NCBI RefSeq assembly: GCF_028751035.1
Contig: NZ_CP063533.1
Coordinates: 1,054,001 to 1,118,000 of the forward strand
Length of the DNA: 64,000 nt
Source: Helicobacter winghamensis ATCC BAA-430
GTDB taxonomy: Bacteria; Campylobacterota; Campylobacteria; Campylobacterales; Helicobacteraceae
Direction of reading: 5' to 3'
The position numbers and the translations under genes were made by a program. The notes under the pieces were generated by a model, which was not told the origin of the DNA, made no database searches, and saw nothing but the letters and a program-made list of their open reading frames with translations. Of the stretch, positions 10,862 to 19,529 are shown one piece after another. Every line of letters begins with the position of its first letter. Positions within the stretch are counted from its first letter, which is position 1.

Positions 10862-11396
10862 TGCCGTTTCCTATTTTGTCTAATTTTTCTAATACAGGCT
10901 TTGTATCTTGCACAAAATCAAGCTTAATAATAGTCTCTCCCGTGCTTTTTAACATAGGATATAAATAACTATTTTGCGTTTTTCTTTCAATAAAACTTCT
11001 TGCAAATTGAATATTTGTAAGTGCTGCAATAATGATTGCAAACACCATAAAAACCTTTAAAGCCCCAAAAGCAAAGCCTAGCAACCGATTTACAACACCT
11101 AATGCACTTAGATTGATTAATTTTTGTAGTACTTCAGCAATTAATAATGCAATCACCCAAATCCCAACAAGTAACACCAAAAAGCCAATAAGTGTTATCG
11201 CTGAAGGATTTTTAAAGGCATACACATTTGCACTAATCCAACTCCCAACACTCTCCGCATACACAGAAGCCACATATACCCCACCAACGATTCCAACAAG
11301 CCCTAAAAACTCCCGAACAAACCCATTAATTACACCCCGTATCGCAAGCAGTAAAATTAAGATTCCAACTACAGCATCAAACCAACTAAAATCCAT
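10854..11396 (-). CDS. cvpA: CvpA-family inner-membrane protein
   Basis: This 180-residue hydrophobic protein has about four predicted membrane helices and the CvpA (colicin V production) pattern, beginning [21 protein letters not shown]. coli CvpA is linked to colicin V export and envelope homeostasis, but its molecular action is unclear. The ATG follows AAGGTG. It is the first gene of the leftward lysS-glyA unit and diverges from yajQ across 118 bases that should hold both promoters. Confidence 0.88.
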   Translation of the reverse strand: MDFSWFDAVVGILILLLAIRGVINGFVREFLGLVGIVGGVYVASVYAESVGSWISANVYAFKNPSAITLIGFLVLLVGIWVIALLIAEVLQKLINLSALGVVNRLLGFAFGALKVFMVFAIIIAALTNIQFARSFIERKTQNSYLYPMLKSTGETIIKLDFVQDTKPVLEKLDKIGNGNV

Positions 11397-11514
11397 TATA
11401 CACCTTATATAGAAATAAATAAATGCTTATTTTACACAAACCAAAATAAAATAAAAATTTATGCTACAATGTTTTTGCACATAATTTTTAAGATTTTTTG
11501 AAAAAAGGACAAAA

Positions 11515-12018
11515 ATGGCAGCAAAAGAGCATAGTTTTGACATTTCAGCAAAAATAGATATTCAAGAGTTTAAAAACGCACTAGAGCAAGCAAAAAAAGA
11601 GATTAATAACCGCTTCGACTTTAAAGACGACAAGGCAAAAGAGTTAAACTTCAACGAAAAAGACAAAGTTTTAAGTATTTTAGCCACAAGCACAAATAAG
11701 GCAAAGACAATTAAAGATATTCTAGACTCTAAACTCATTAAACGCAATCTCTCTTTAAAGATCCTAAAAGAGCTAAAAGAAGAATCAGTAAGTGGCGGCA
11801 ACACTAAAATCACCTACAAACTCAATGATGCTTTGGACGATAAAAGTGCAAAAACAATCAATACAGCAATCAAAAACGAAAAATTTAAAGTCAGCACACA
11901 AATCCAAGGTAGTGAAATCCGAGTTAAAGCAAAGGATATTGATGAATTACAAAAAGTTATTGCACATTTACGCAAAATGGAATTAGAAGTTGCATTAAGT
12001 TTTGGAAACTTCGCGTGA
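11515..12018 (+). CDS. YajQ-family nucleotide-binding protein
   Basis: This 167-residue protein is a full-length YajQ (UPF0234) member. The family binds nucleotides, and in Xanthomonas a member is a cyclic-di-GMP effector. The N-terminus (HSFDISAKIDIQEFKNAL) and the C-terminal LRKMELEVALSFGNF are conserved hallmarks. AAAAAAGGAC lies before the ATG. The stop overlaps the GTG start of lnt (GTGA), so the two are probably co-translated. Its target in this organism is unknown. Confidence 0.92.
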   Translation: MAAKEHSFDISAKIDIQEFKNALEQAKKEINNRFDFKDDKAKELNFNEKDKVLSILATSTNKAKTIKDILDSKLIKRNLSLKILKELKEESVSGGNTKITYKLNDALDDKSAKTINTAIKNEKFKVSTQIQGSEIRVKAKDIDELQKVIAHLRKMELEVALSFGNFA

Positions 12019-13394
12019 GCACAAAATGTATCTCCACAGACCTTAAGATTACGCAATCCAAACACAAAAAAGATTCCATAAATCAAAAGTTGGAATCCAA
12101 AATACAAGTGGGATTTTTTAGAGCAATTTTAGGCCAAAAAGTGCTAGCAAATAGGCTTCATGGAATCCTAGCGGGCATTTTATGCGCATTGTTTTTAAGT
12201 GCGTTTATTTATTTAGAGCATTTTTTAGACAATAAAAACTTCCCACTTTACTCCACTCTTTTTGCGATTCTTGGATTATTTTTGTATTTTAAACTCTCTC
12301 GTTTAGGAGCGTTTGTTTGTGGAGGAATTTTAGGGATTTTATGGTTTTATTGGGTAGGATTTAGCTTTAGATTTTATGACTTATCACATTTAATTCCACT
12401 TGTTTGGATTGTATTTTTTGTAGTGTATGGCGCGCTTTTTTATCTCTTTTGTTTTTTTTCAAGCCCTTTTTATCGCCTTGTAGCACTTACTTTATCAAGT
12501 TTTATCCACCCCTTTGGCTTTAATTGGTTTATCCCAGAAGTTATTTTAACTAAAAGCTACTTTTTTCCTTCTAAATTCACACTTTTTTTGCTTCTTTGTT
12601 CAATACTTATTTTAAGCGCATTTTTGGCCAAAAAACTCTACAAAACAAGCCTAATTTGGCTTTGCTCTTTTGCTCTTTTGCTCCCACACAATACAGAAAT
12701 CAAAAAAGATTCAAACATAATGCCATTAAGAATCAAAACTACACATTTTGAAGTCCCTCAAGATGAACGCTGGCAAACAAACCAAATGCCAAACATTCTC
12801 ACACAAAATTTTGAAACAATTTTAAAAGCTAAAAATGCAGGCTACGACCTTGTTATTTTACCAGAAACAGCCTTTCCACTAAGCCTAAACCTACAATCCG
12901 CACTTTTAGAAAAATTAAAAGAAGAGAGTAAAGAAATCGCAATTTTAACCGGAGCAATTTTTCAAGACTCCATACAAGAAAAGCCACGCTTTTTTAACAG
13001 TGCGTATTTGTTTCAAAATGGAGAGATGCAAGTCTTTCACAAACTAATCTTAGTGCCTTTTGGAGAGAAGATTCCTTTGCCAAACTTTATTGCAAAGTGG
13101 ATGAATGCATTTTTTTTTGATGGCGCACAAGATTTTATAGCACAAGATTTTATAGCACCTAATTTTGCTTGGATTAAAAACCAAAAATTCCAAATTGCCA
13201 TTTGCTATGAAGCAACAAGAGATGAATTTTACGCAAACTCCCCTAGCAATCTTATCGCCATTAGCAACAATGCATGGTTTGTGCCAAGCATTGAACCAAC
13301 CTTACAAAAACTTCTAATGCTCTATTTTTCTAAAAACCACAACACCACAATCTACCACTCCAGCAACGCTTCAGAAGATTTCACACTCCACTAA
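12015..13394 (+). CDS. lnt: apolipoprotein N-acyltransferase Lnt
   Basis: Lnt adds the third acyl chain to the N-terminal cysteine of lipoproteins in the inner membrane. The 459-residue protein has several N-terminal membrane helices and a C-terminal nitrilase-fold domain. The catalytic triad is visible as E284 (LPETAFP), K352 (FGEKIPLP) and C397 (AICYEA). The GTG start overlaps the yajQ stop. Two oddities occur: a 15-bp in-frame tandem duplication giving AQDFIAQDFI, and an inverted pair of the GATTCCA word inside the poorly conserved N-terminal tail. The stop overlaps the converging phosphatase gene by four bases. Confidence 0.93.
   Translation: MSTKCISTDLKITQSKHKKDSINQKLESKIQVGFFRAILGQKVLANRLHGILAGILCALFLSAFIYLEHFLDNKNFPLYSTLFAILGLFLYFKLSRLGAFVCGGILGILWFYWVGFSFRFYDLSHLIPLVWIVFFVVYGALFYLFCFFSSPFYRLVALTLSSFIHPFGFNWFIPEVILTKSYFFPSKFTLFLLLCSILILSAFLAKKLYKTSLIWLCSFALLLPHNTEIKKDSNIMPLRIKTTHFEVPQDERWQTNQMPNILTQNFETILKAKNAGYDLVILPETAFPLSLNLQSALLEKLKEESKEIAILTGAIFQDSIQEKPRFFNSAYLFQNGEMQVFHKLILVPFGEKIPLPNFIAKWMNAFFFDGAQDFIAQDFIAPNFAWIKNQKFQIAICYEATRDEFYANSPSNLIAISNNAWFVPSIEPTLQKLLMLYFSKNHNTTIYHSSNASEDFTLH
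13125..13154 (+). repeat. 15-bp in-frame tandem duplication inside lnt
   Basis: Two perfect adjacent copies of GCACAAGATTTTATA encode AQDFI twice, between the catalytic lysine and cysteine of Lnt. A slippage event here adds or removes five residues without changing frame. A T9 tract lies just upstream (13110-13118). Confidence 0.9.
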
Positions 13395-14083
13395 CCACAA
13401 TATTTTTGAGAAATCACGCGTTTGCTGGGCCACTCTAGCGCGCTAAGTGCTGCATTTTCAAACTTTTTATAATACACACAACCTGTATCAATAGCAGCAA
13501 AATTTTTAGCTAAAAACACACCATCTTTTTGTACATCGTGTCCAAAAACATTAAAAACAGAAGTTTCCCTTCCTGTATATTCTATTACATTATGATTTCT
13601 AAGCCTACTCCAGCAAAGTTTAGATGAAATCTCCCTGCCATAAAAAGGTAATCCAAAGCCATGCGTTACAAAAAGATTCCGCCCTAACTCGTCTTTATAA
13701 TCAAATTCCAAGCAATATGGCAAACTTCTAAAAAACTCCAAATGTTCCTTTAAATGTTCTACTTTCCCATCATTTGCGTAACTTTGTATAGTTTCACGCC
13801 CGCCATTTACCATCCAAACTCCATCATTTTGTGGTATCGCATATTCATAATACTCAAGCATTAATTCTTCATGATTTCCAAGCACGCAAGGATACTTTCC
13901 ATTCTTAACAAACTCCACAACCCCAAAAGATTCTGCCCCTCTATCCACCAAATCCCCTACAAAAATTATTTGTGAATCTTCTTTATAAGGCAATTTTTCA
14001 ATAAGTGCGCACAAAGTCTTATAGCAACCGTGTATATCACCAATGATATACAAGGGGCGATTATAATCTAAATTAATCTCCAT
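13391..14083 (-). CDS. serine/threonine-type metallophosphatase
   Basis: This 230-residue member of the calcineurin-like phosphoesterase family has the metal-binding signatures GDIHGC, GDLVDRG and GNHEE near the N-terminus and a later VTHGFG. The spacing resembles bacteriophage lambda PP2A-like and PrpA/ApaH-type enzymes. The natural substrate (phosphoprotein or dinucleotide) is uncertain. I use the ATG that overlaps the pit stop codon as TAATG. Longer frames would lie within pit. Coupling to a phosphate permease gene is suggestive of phosphate scavenging, but that is inference. Confidence 0.85.
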   Translation of the reverse strand: MEINLDYNRPLYIIGDIHGCYKTLCALIEKLPYKEDSQIIFVGDLVDRGAESFGVVEFVKNGKYPCVLGNHEELMLEYYEYAIPQNDGVWMVNGGRETIQSYANDGKVEHLKEHLEFFRSLPYCLEFDYKDELGRNLFVTHGFGLPFYGREISSKLCWSRLRNHNVIEYTGRETSVFNVFGHDVQKDGVFLAKNFAAIDTGCVYYKKFENAALSALEWPSKRVISQKYCG

Positions 14084-15681
14084 TACATCCCAATAGCGAC
14101 AAGAATAAAGTAACACACCGCACCAAATACCGCAGAAACAGGGACAGTGATTAGCCATGCTGCAAGAATTTTATTAATTGCAGATCGTTTAACAAGCTCT
14201 TCTTGATACACTTTTTTTAGCTGCTTTTGATCTTTTTTCTTAAACTCTGGAATTGCTTTATCTTCTATTACCTTTGCTTCTTTTTTCTCTTTTTTGCGAT
14301 CAATACTTTTAATCATAGCAGCTTTTTTGCGCACAGATGATTTACGGAATCGCTCCAAAAATAACTTTACCATCTCCGCATTTTCCCCTTTGTGCGATTC
14401 TAAAATCTTAAGCTCCATTTCTTTATAGCGTTTTTTTAGATATTCTCTTAAAAACCCCACACCAAACACCGCACCAACAGCAATATGCGTAGAACTTACA
14501 GGCATTCCAAGCTCACTTGCAATAAGCACTGTTAATGCAGCACTCATCGCAATACAAAATGCACGAATTTGATCAAGCTCTGTTATCTCACTTCCCACAG
14601 TGCGAATTAGCTTTGGTCCATAGAGTGCCAGCCCAATAGAAATTCCAAGCCCACCTAAGAGCATAATCCAAAAAGGCACACTAGCCTTTTCACCCATCAC
14701 AAAGCTTTCCTTTAGTGCATCATTAATTGCCGCCAATGGACCAATCGCGTTTGCCACATCATTTGCACCGTGAGCAAAACTCAAAAGTGCCGCAGCAAAG
14801 ATTAATGGAATCGTAAAAAGCTTATTAATTTCTTCTTTTTTATTCTCCAGCTTTTCTAATGTTTTATTAATTATAGGCTTAACTGCAAAAAATACAATAA
14901 TTGCGATTCCAACACTAATACCAAACGCCACAATCGGCTCTAGTTTAATAATCTTCTTAAGCCCCTTGCCAATCAAATACAAGCTAAACGCCCAAGTCAT
15001 AAACGCAATAAGATAAGGCACAATGCGCCTTGCGGCAGCTTTTTTATCTTGTTTATAAGTGATTGCATTTTTAATAAAAAATAATAACAATGCTGCAATA
15101 ACTCCTCCACTTACTGGAGAAATCACCCAACTTGCCGCAATTCTACCAAGCTCCTCCCAATTTGCCACGCCAAATCCCCCTGCAGCAATTCCAGCTCCCA
15201 AAATTCCACCTACAATAGAATGCGTTGTAGAAACAGGTGCACCAATTGCTGTTGCAGCATGTAGCCAAATTGCCCCAGAAATTAATGCTGCTAACATTAA
15301 TGTTACAAATGTCCTTGCATCTCCTATGGAATCCATTGAAATAATGCCAGAACGCACTGTATCTACAACTTCACCTCCAGCAATTAATGCCCCAGAAATC
15401 TCACACACAGCAGCAATCACAATAGCACCTGTCATTGTAAGAGCCTTTGAGCCTACTGCTGGTCCTACATTATTTGCCACATCATTTGCGCCAATATTAA
15501 GCGCCATATAACCACCAACAATTGCTGCAAATCCTAATAAAAGCGGTTTTGTTACATCATCGCTTGCAAGCATTACCATTGAAATAATTGCCAACACAAA
15601 AGTGATAATAACCCCAATTTTTCGCAAATCATCCTTGTTTATTCTAAGCCAACTTTCATCATATTGTAAAAAATCTTTCAT
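14083..15681 (-). CDS. inorganic phosphate transporter, Pit family
   Basis: This 532-residue PiT-type permease carries out cation-coupled phosphate uptake. It shows the duplicated PD001131-type signatures: GANDVANNVGPAVGSKA in the N-terminal half and GANDVANAIGPLAAI in the C-terminal half, separated by a hydrophilic loop, with about ten membrane helices. A charged Lys/Glu-rich cytoplasmic segment sits near the C-terminus before a final helix. H. pylori has a similar single permease. It diverges from the FmdE/ABC unit across about 195 bases. Confidence 0.94.
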   Translation of the reverse strand: MKDFLQYDESWLRINKDDLRKIGVIITFVLAIISMVMLASDDVTKPLLLGFAAIVGGYMALNIGANDVANNVGPAVGSKALTMTGAIVIAAVCEISGALIAGGEVVDTVRSGIISMDSIGDARTFVTLMLAALISGAIWLHAATAIGAPVSTTHSIVGGILGAGIAAGGFGVANWEELGRIAASWVISPVSGGVIAALLLFFIKNAITYKQDKKAAARRIVPYLIAFMTWAFSLYLIGKGLKKIIKLEPIVAFGISVGIAIIVFFAVKPIINKTLEKLENKKEEINKLFTIPLIFAAALLSFAHGANDVANAIGPLAAINDALKESFVMGEKASVPFWIMLLGGLGISIGLALYGPKLIRTVGSEITELDQIRAFCIAMSAALTVLIASELGMPVSSTHIAVGAVFGVGFLREYLKKRYKEMELKILESHKGENAEMVKLFLERFRKSSVRKKAAMIKSIDRKKEKKEAKVIEDKAIPEFKKKDQKQLKKVYQEELVKRSAINKILAAWLITVPVSAVFGAVCYFILVAIGM

Positions 15682-15772
15682 TTGATCTCTCCCTTTATTT
15701 TCTTAAAATATATTAAACAGAATATATTATTAAGAATCTCTAATTCTACTTTTACTTTAATTTAATATCCCT

Positions 15773-15808
15773 TTAATATTATCAATTAGCAGAAGTAAAT
15801 AATATTAA
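15773..15808. promoter_or_regulatory. candidate operator: 10-bp inverted repeat upstream of the FmdE/ABC operon
   Basis: TTAATATTAT at 15773-15782 is matched by its reverse complement ATAATATTAA at 15799-15808, with a 16-base spacer. It lies between the divergent pit and FmdE genes, about 35 bases upstream of a -10-like TACAAT. AT-rich dyads of this kind are used by Fur and NikR in Helicobacter, but the spacing does not match the NikR consensus I know. In AT-rich DNA a chance match is possible. Confidence 0.35.
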
Positions 15809-15842
15809 TTGCCACTTAAGGTAACTTTTCTAAAAATCGCAT

Positions 15843-15848
15843 TACAAT
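15843..15848 (+). promoter_or_regulatory. -10 box (TACAAT) of the FmdE/ABC operon
   Basis: TACAAT would place transcription start near 15855, about 15 bases before the Shine-Dalgarno AAAAAAGGA (15862-15870). The resulting leader is about 20 bases, consistent with translation beginning at the ATA codon at 15877. No good -35 box is seen, as is usual for sigma80 promoters in this group. Confidence 0.4.
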
Positions 15849-15876
15849 TTGCAATCGTTTCAAAAAAGGATTAAAC

Positions 15877-16389
15877 ATAGAAACAGCACTTTGGGAGAAA
15901 ACAGCCCTATTTCACGGACATAAATGCCCCGGACTTGCCATAGGTTATCAAGCTGCCTTGCTTGCAAAGGAAGTCTTAGAAATTGATGATTTAATAGATG
16001 ATGAAGATATTGTGTGTTTATCTGAAACAGACGCTTGTGGAGTTGATGCCATTCAAGTAATTTTAAAAGCTACTCTAGGCACAGGCTCTCTACATATCAA
16101 TTACTTAGGCAAGCACGCCTTTAATATTTATAATAGAAGAAATGGTAAAAAGGCACGCTTTGTGTTTTGCGACTCCACACAATTCTCTAGCAAAGAAGAA
16201 AAACTAGCCTATATCCTATCTAAAGAACCAAAAGATTTGTTTCTCATCAAAGAAACAATTAGTGATTTCCCTCAAAAAGCACGACTTTATGATGCGATTC
16301 CTTGTGCAATTTGTGGAGAGCAAACCGCAAAAAATACGCTTATTTCAAAAAATGGAGAGCAAATTTGTAAAACCTGCCAAAATTTATAA
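15877..16389 (+). CDS. FmdE-family zinc-ribbon protein with apparent ATA start
   Basis: The 170-residue product matches the FmdE family (formylmethanofuran dehydrogenase subunit E-like). The family motif FHGHKCPGLAIGYQAA opens the protein, TDACGVDAIQ follows, and a C-terminal zinc ribbon (CAICGE...CKTC) closes it. The only canonical start in frame, TTG at 15958, would delete the family signature. The frame is open back to 15820 without ATG, GTG or TTG. ATA at 15877 lies six bases after AAAAAAGGA, so I infer an AUA start. It precedes an Fec-type importer, which suggests a metal or cofactor handling role. A start-codon mutation or base error is the alternative. Confidence 0.75.
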   Translation: METALWEKTALFHGHKCPGLAIGYQAALLAKEVLEIDDLIDDEDIVCLSETDACGVDAIQVILKATLGTGSLHINYLGKHAFNIYNRRNGKKARFVFCDSTQFSSKEEKLAYILSKEPKDLFLIKETISDFPQKARLYDAIPCAICGEQTAKNTLISKNGEQICKTCQNL

Positions 16390-16402
16390 AAAGGATTCCA
16401 AA

Positions 16403-17590
16403 ATGCAAATTTTTCTCAAACTTCTTATTGCAATGATTTTTAGCGCATTGATTGCCCACTCACATACAATTACAGATATGCGTGGTAAGCAAATAGAGAT
16501 TCCAGATAACCTAGAGCGTGTCGCCACAATTAGCGATGGCTTTATAGAAGGTGTGATGACACATTTAGGCGTAGTGGATAAAATCAATGCCATTGGCTCT
16601 TGGTCAATGAAGCGTGATTATAAATATTCTTTTGAAAGCGTTGATGGCAAACCTTACACTACTAGGGGCTTACATACAATGAAGTATTTACACCCTTGGC
16701 TAAATGATTTACCTTGCTTTAATTCCCCACAAGGCGATATTATCAATTACGAAACACTTGCAAAGGCAAATCCACAGGTTGTAATTTTAAGAGTGGGCGA
16801 TTGCACAATTTCTGGTGGATCATACTTTAGGGGCGGTGATCCAAAGGCGCTAGAAAAAACCATCGCAATGATAGAATCCCTTGAAATTCCACTTGTTGTG
16901 CTATATTCCCCAACTTATTATGGTAAGGCGGAACTTAACACAATGCAAGAAGAAATGCGCATTATTGGCGATGTGTTTAAGCAAAGAGAGAAAGCACTCA
17001 AGCTTTATGACTACCTTCACTCCACAGAACTGCTTGTGCGTGAGAGAACAAAAAATATCCAAGACAAAGACAAGCCAAGCGTGCTTTATTTTGGTTTAAA
17101 TTCCGCCGCTAGAAAGCAAGGTGGCTCAGGAATGGCATCTGGTATCACAACTCCTGAATCTTATATTATAGAAAATATCACAAATGCTAAAAACGCATTC
17201 CGTGGCAAAGGCAACAATATTATTTTAAGCGGGGAGCAAGTGTATGCAATTGACCCTGATGTGATTTTGCTCCCAACACAAAATGGCTATCACCCAGCAA
17301 ACGAACTATTAAGCGCGCCTTATTATCAAAACTTAAAAGAGTTAAAAGCTATTAAAAACAAGCGCGTTTATGCGCTTCCTTGGACTCCAATGAATTGCTC
17401 TAGACGCGTGGAATATCCCCTTGATATTTTAATTATTGCAAAAGCAACTTACCCTAATTTGTTTAAAGATATTAAAGTGCATAGTTTTGCGCTCAAGTTT
17501 TACCAAGATGTGTATGGCGTTAATGAAAACACTGCAAAAGCCTTAAGAAGCGAACAACTACTTGATTGGACTGTGGAAAATGATTTTTAA
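16403..17590 (+). CDS. periplasmic substrate-binding protein of a metal/siderophore-type ABC importer
   Basis: This 395-residue protein has a signal peptide (about residues 1-20, ending in LIAHSHT) and the TroA/BtuF-like fold of COG0614. It opens with ITDMRGKQIEIPDNLERV and keeps the two-lobe pattern including YETLAKANPQVVIL. Such proteins deliver ferric siderophores, cobalamin or other metal complexes to FecCD permeases. The ATG follows AAGGA. It sits 13 bases after the FmdE-family gene and overlaps the permease gene. The ligand is unknown. The FmdE link makes iron, nickel, molybdenum or tungsten chelates all possible. Confidence 0.88.
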   Translation: MQIFLKLLIAMIFSALIAHSHTITDMRGKQIEIPDNLERVATISDGFIEGVMTHLGVVDKINAIGSWSMKRDYKYSFESVDGKPYTTRGLHTMKYLHPWLNDLPCFNSPQGDIINYETLAKANPQVVILRVGDCTISGGSYFRGGDPKALEKTIAMIESLEIPLVVLYSPTYYGKAELNTMQEEMRIIGDVFKQREKALKLYDYLHSTELLVRERTKNIQDKDKPSVLYFGLNSAARKQGGSGMASGITTPESYIIENITNAKNAFRGKGNNIILSGEQVYAIDPDVILLPTQNGYHPANELLSAPYYQNLKELKAIKNKRVYALPWTPMNCSRRVEYPLDILIIAKATYPNLFKDIKVHSFALKFYQDVYGVNENTAKALRSEQLLDWTVENDF

Positions 17591-18608
17591 CCCGCTAGGT
17601 GATGTCCGCAAAATCATTATACTAATACTTCTTGGAATATTATGCGTGGCAATGTTTTTTGCAATCACTTCCGGGAATTCTGAGCTATCCTTAAAAGTTG
17701 TTTTAGATATTATTTTGTTTAAACTTACAGGTTATCATTTAGATTCCATCTCTCCGCGTGATATGGCAATTGTGTGGAATATGCGCCTACCACGCATTTT
17801 AATGGCAATTTTAGCTGGGATTGCCCTAGCAACTGCCGGTGCGCTTTATCAAAGTTGCTTTAGAAACCCCATTGTAGAACCATTTATTTTAGGGGCGTCA
17901 TCTGGGGCTAGCTTTGGTGCTGCTCTTGCTATTGTTTTTCCAGCACTCTTTTTGCCCACGCAAATTTCCGCCTTCCTTTTCGCACTTCTTGCGGTGGTAA
18001 TTGCCTACACGCTTGCACGCCAAAAAAGCGAGATAAACACCGTGGGGCTCGTGCTATCTGGTGTAATTATAGGTTCTGTGTTTTCCGCGCTTGTTTCTAT
18101 TATTAAATATCTCTCAGAAGATACACAACTAAGAGAAATTACATTTTGGATGATGGGCGGACTTTACCACGCTAGCTGGAGTGATATTTCTATTAATACC
18201 ATTGTGATTTTATTTTGTTTTATTGTGGCTTGGATTTTTGCTTGGAAGCTTAACTTGTTATCTATTGGCGATGAAGAATCTAAAAGCCTAGGTATCAACC
18301 CTGATAAATACAAAACACTCTTTATTATAACCGCAACTTTAATGACGGCAATTTGTGTCTCAAGTGTGGGAATTATCGCTTGGGTAGGCTTAATGATGCC
18401 ACACGCCGCAAGATTGCTTGTAGGACCTGATAACCGCTTTGTGATTCCTATTGCCTCACTTTGTGGTGCAATTTATTTGCTTATTTGTGACACAATTGCA
18501 AGAACGCTCACCACTGGAGAAATTCCTATTGGAATCATAACTTCAATCATCGGTGCGCCCTTTTTGATTTGGATTTTACGCGCAAAAAGTGGGCGTTTAT
18601 TTACATAG
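17580..18608 (+). CDS. FecCD-family ABC importer permease
   Basis: This 342-residue integral membrane protein of the FecCD/BtuC family has about ten helices. Typical motifs are RLPRILMAILAGIALATAGA, LGASSGASFGAALAIV and the coupling region VGIIAWVGLMMPHAARLL. I place the start at the ATG that overlaps the binding-protein gene by 11 bases. A TTG six codons upstream is weaker. It pairs with the downstream ATPase to form a homodimeric permease. Confidence 0.92.
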   Translation: MIFNPLGDVRKIIILILLGILCVAMFFAITSGNSELSLKVVLDIILFKLTGYHLDSISPRDMAIVWNMRLPRILMAILAGIALATAGALYQSCFRNPIVEPFILGASSGASFGAALAIVFPALFLPTQISAFLFALLAVVIAYTLARQKSEINTVGLVLSGVIIGSVFSALVSIIKYLSEDTQLREITFWMMGGLYHASWSDISINTIVILFCFIVAWIFAWKLNLLSIGDEESKSLGINPDKYKTLFIITATLMTAICVSSVGIIAWVGLMMPHAARLLVGPDNRFVIPIASLCGAIYLLICDTIARTLTTGEIPIGIITSIIGAPFLIWILRAKSGRLFT

Positions 18609-18618
18609 AGAACACAAA

Positions 18619-19392
18619 ATGCTAAAGATTGAAAATTTAAGTTTTTATTATGAAAACAACCACATTTTAAAAAATCTATCCTTTAACGCACAAAAAGGCG
18701 AACTTTGGGGATTAATGGGACCAAATGGTAGCGGAAAGACAACCTTTTTAAAATGTATAATGGCTTTACTTCAGCCCTCATCTTGTAATATTTTAATAAA
18801 TGGAGAAAACTACCACTCTCTAACCACTTCAAAAATGGCAAAACTAATTGCTTATGTTCCACAAGAACACAAGCCTCCTTTTCCTTTTAGCGTCAAAGAG
18901 ATTGTTTTAATGGGAAGATCCCCACATATGGGAGGAATCTTTGGACTTAAAAAAGAAGATTTTGACGCAGCTTATAATGCAATGGAACTTTTAGAAATCC
19001 TAGATATTGCCGAACGCCCTGTTACTTCATTAAGTGGAGGACAACGCCAACTCACACTAATCGCGCGCGCCCTAGCACAAAATGCACCAATAATGATACT
19101 AGATGAACCAACAAGTGCGTTAGATTTTCACAATCAAATCTCCATTTGGAAAATCTTAAAAAAAGTCGCAAAGTTTGGTAAACTTGTTATTGCTTGCAGC
19201 CACGATCCTAACCACTTACTTTGGTTTGCCAGCCACACACTTGTGCTAAAAAATGGTGAAATTATCGCTTCTGGAAAAACAGAATCCATTATCACCCCAA
19301 AACTCTTAAAAGAAATCTATAACAGCAAATACTCTATCTCAAAAGTCAATGATAAAAGCATAATCCAACCCATTTTGGATTCTAACTTTTAA
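18619..19392 (+). CDS. ABC importer ATPase, FecE/BtuD type
   Basis: This 257-residue nucleotide-binding subunit energises the FecCD permease encoded just upstream. Walker A is GPNGSGKTT, the signature is LSGGQRQL, Walker B is IMILDEPTSALD, and the switch histidine is in CSHDPNHL. The ATG ten bases after the permease stop is used. An upstream in-frame GTG lies inside the permease gene. It is the last gene of the FmdE/ABC unit. Confidence 0.94.
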   Translation: MLKIENLSFYYENNHILKNLSFNAQKGELWGLMGPNGSGKTTFLKCIMALLQPSSCNILINGENYHSLTTSKMAKLIAYVPQEHKPPFPFSVKEIVLMGRSPHMGGIFGLKKEDFDAAYNAMELLEILDIAERPVTSLSGGQRQLTLIARALAQNAPIMILDEPTSALDFHNQISIWKILKKVAKFGKLVIACSHDPNHLLWFASHTLVLKNGEIIASGKTESIITPKLLKEIYNSKYSISKVNDKSIIQPILDSNF

Positions 19393-19453
19393 AACACAAA
19401 ACTTACACTTCCAATCTCTCCATATAAAAACTAAGACTTTCACAATTTTAAAG

Positions 19454-19466
19454 AAAAAAAAAAAAA
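19454..19466 (+). repeat. A13 homopolymer in the tlpD promoter
   Basis: Thirteen consecutive A residues end seven bases before the -10 box TATAAT of the chemoreceptor gene, so they occupy the -35/spacer region. Homopolymers of this length change length by slippage in Helicobacter and Campylobacter and can alter promoter strength. Confidence 0.9.
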
Positions 19467-19473
19467 ATAAGTG

Positions 19474-19479
19474 GTATAA
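19474..19479 (+). promoter_or_regulatory. -10 box (TATAAT) of the CZB chemoreceptor gene
   Basis: A consensus TATAAT lies 50 bases upstream of the ATG, with a start expected near 19486. The A13 tract is immediately upstream in place of a -35 box. The remaining leader is A-rich, and AAGGA (19518-19522) precedes the start codon. Confidence 0.65.
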
Positions 19480-19529
19480 TTTTCTCTCACTTAAAAAAAC
19501 AAAAACCTTAACCTTACAAGGATACCATA

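Noticed and set aside
15059-15511. Plus-strand open frame of 150 codons opposite the Pit permease gene
   Set aside because: The peptide is Ala/Pro/Thr/Ile-rich, as expected from the antisense of membrane helices, and there is no ribosome site.
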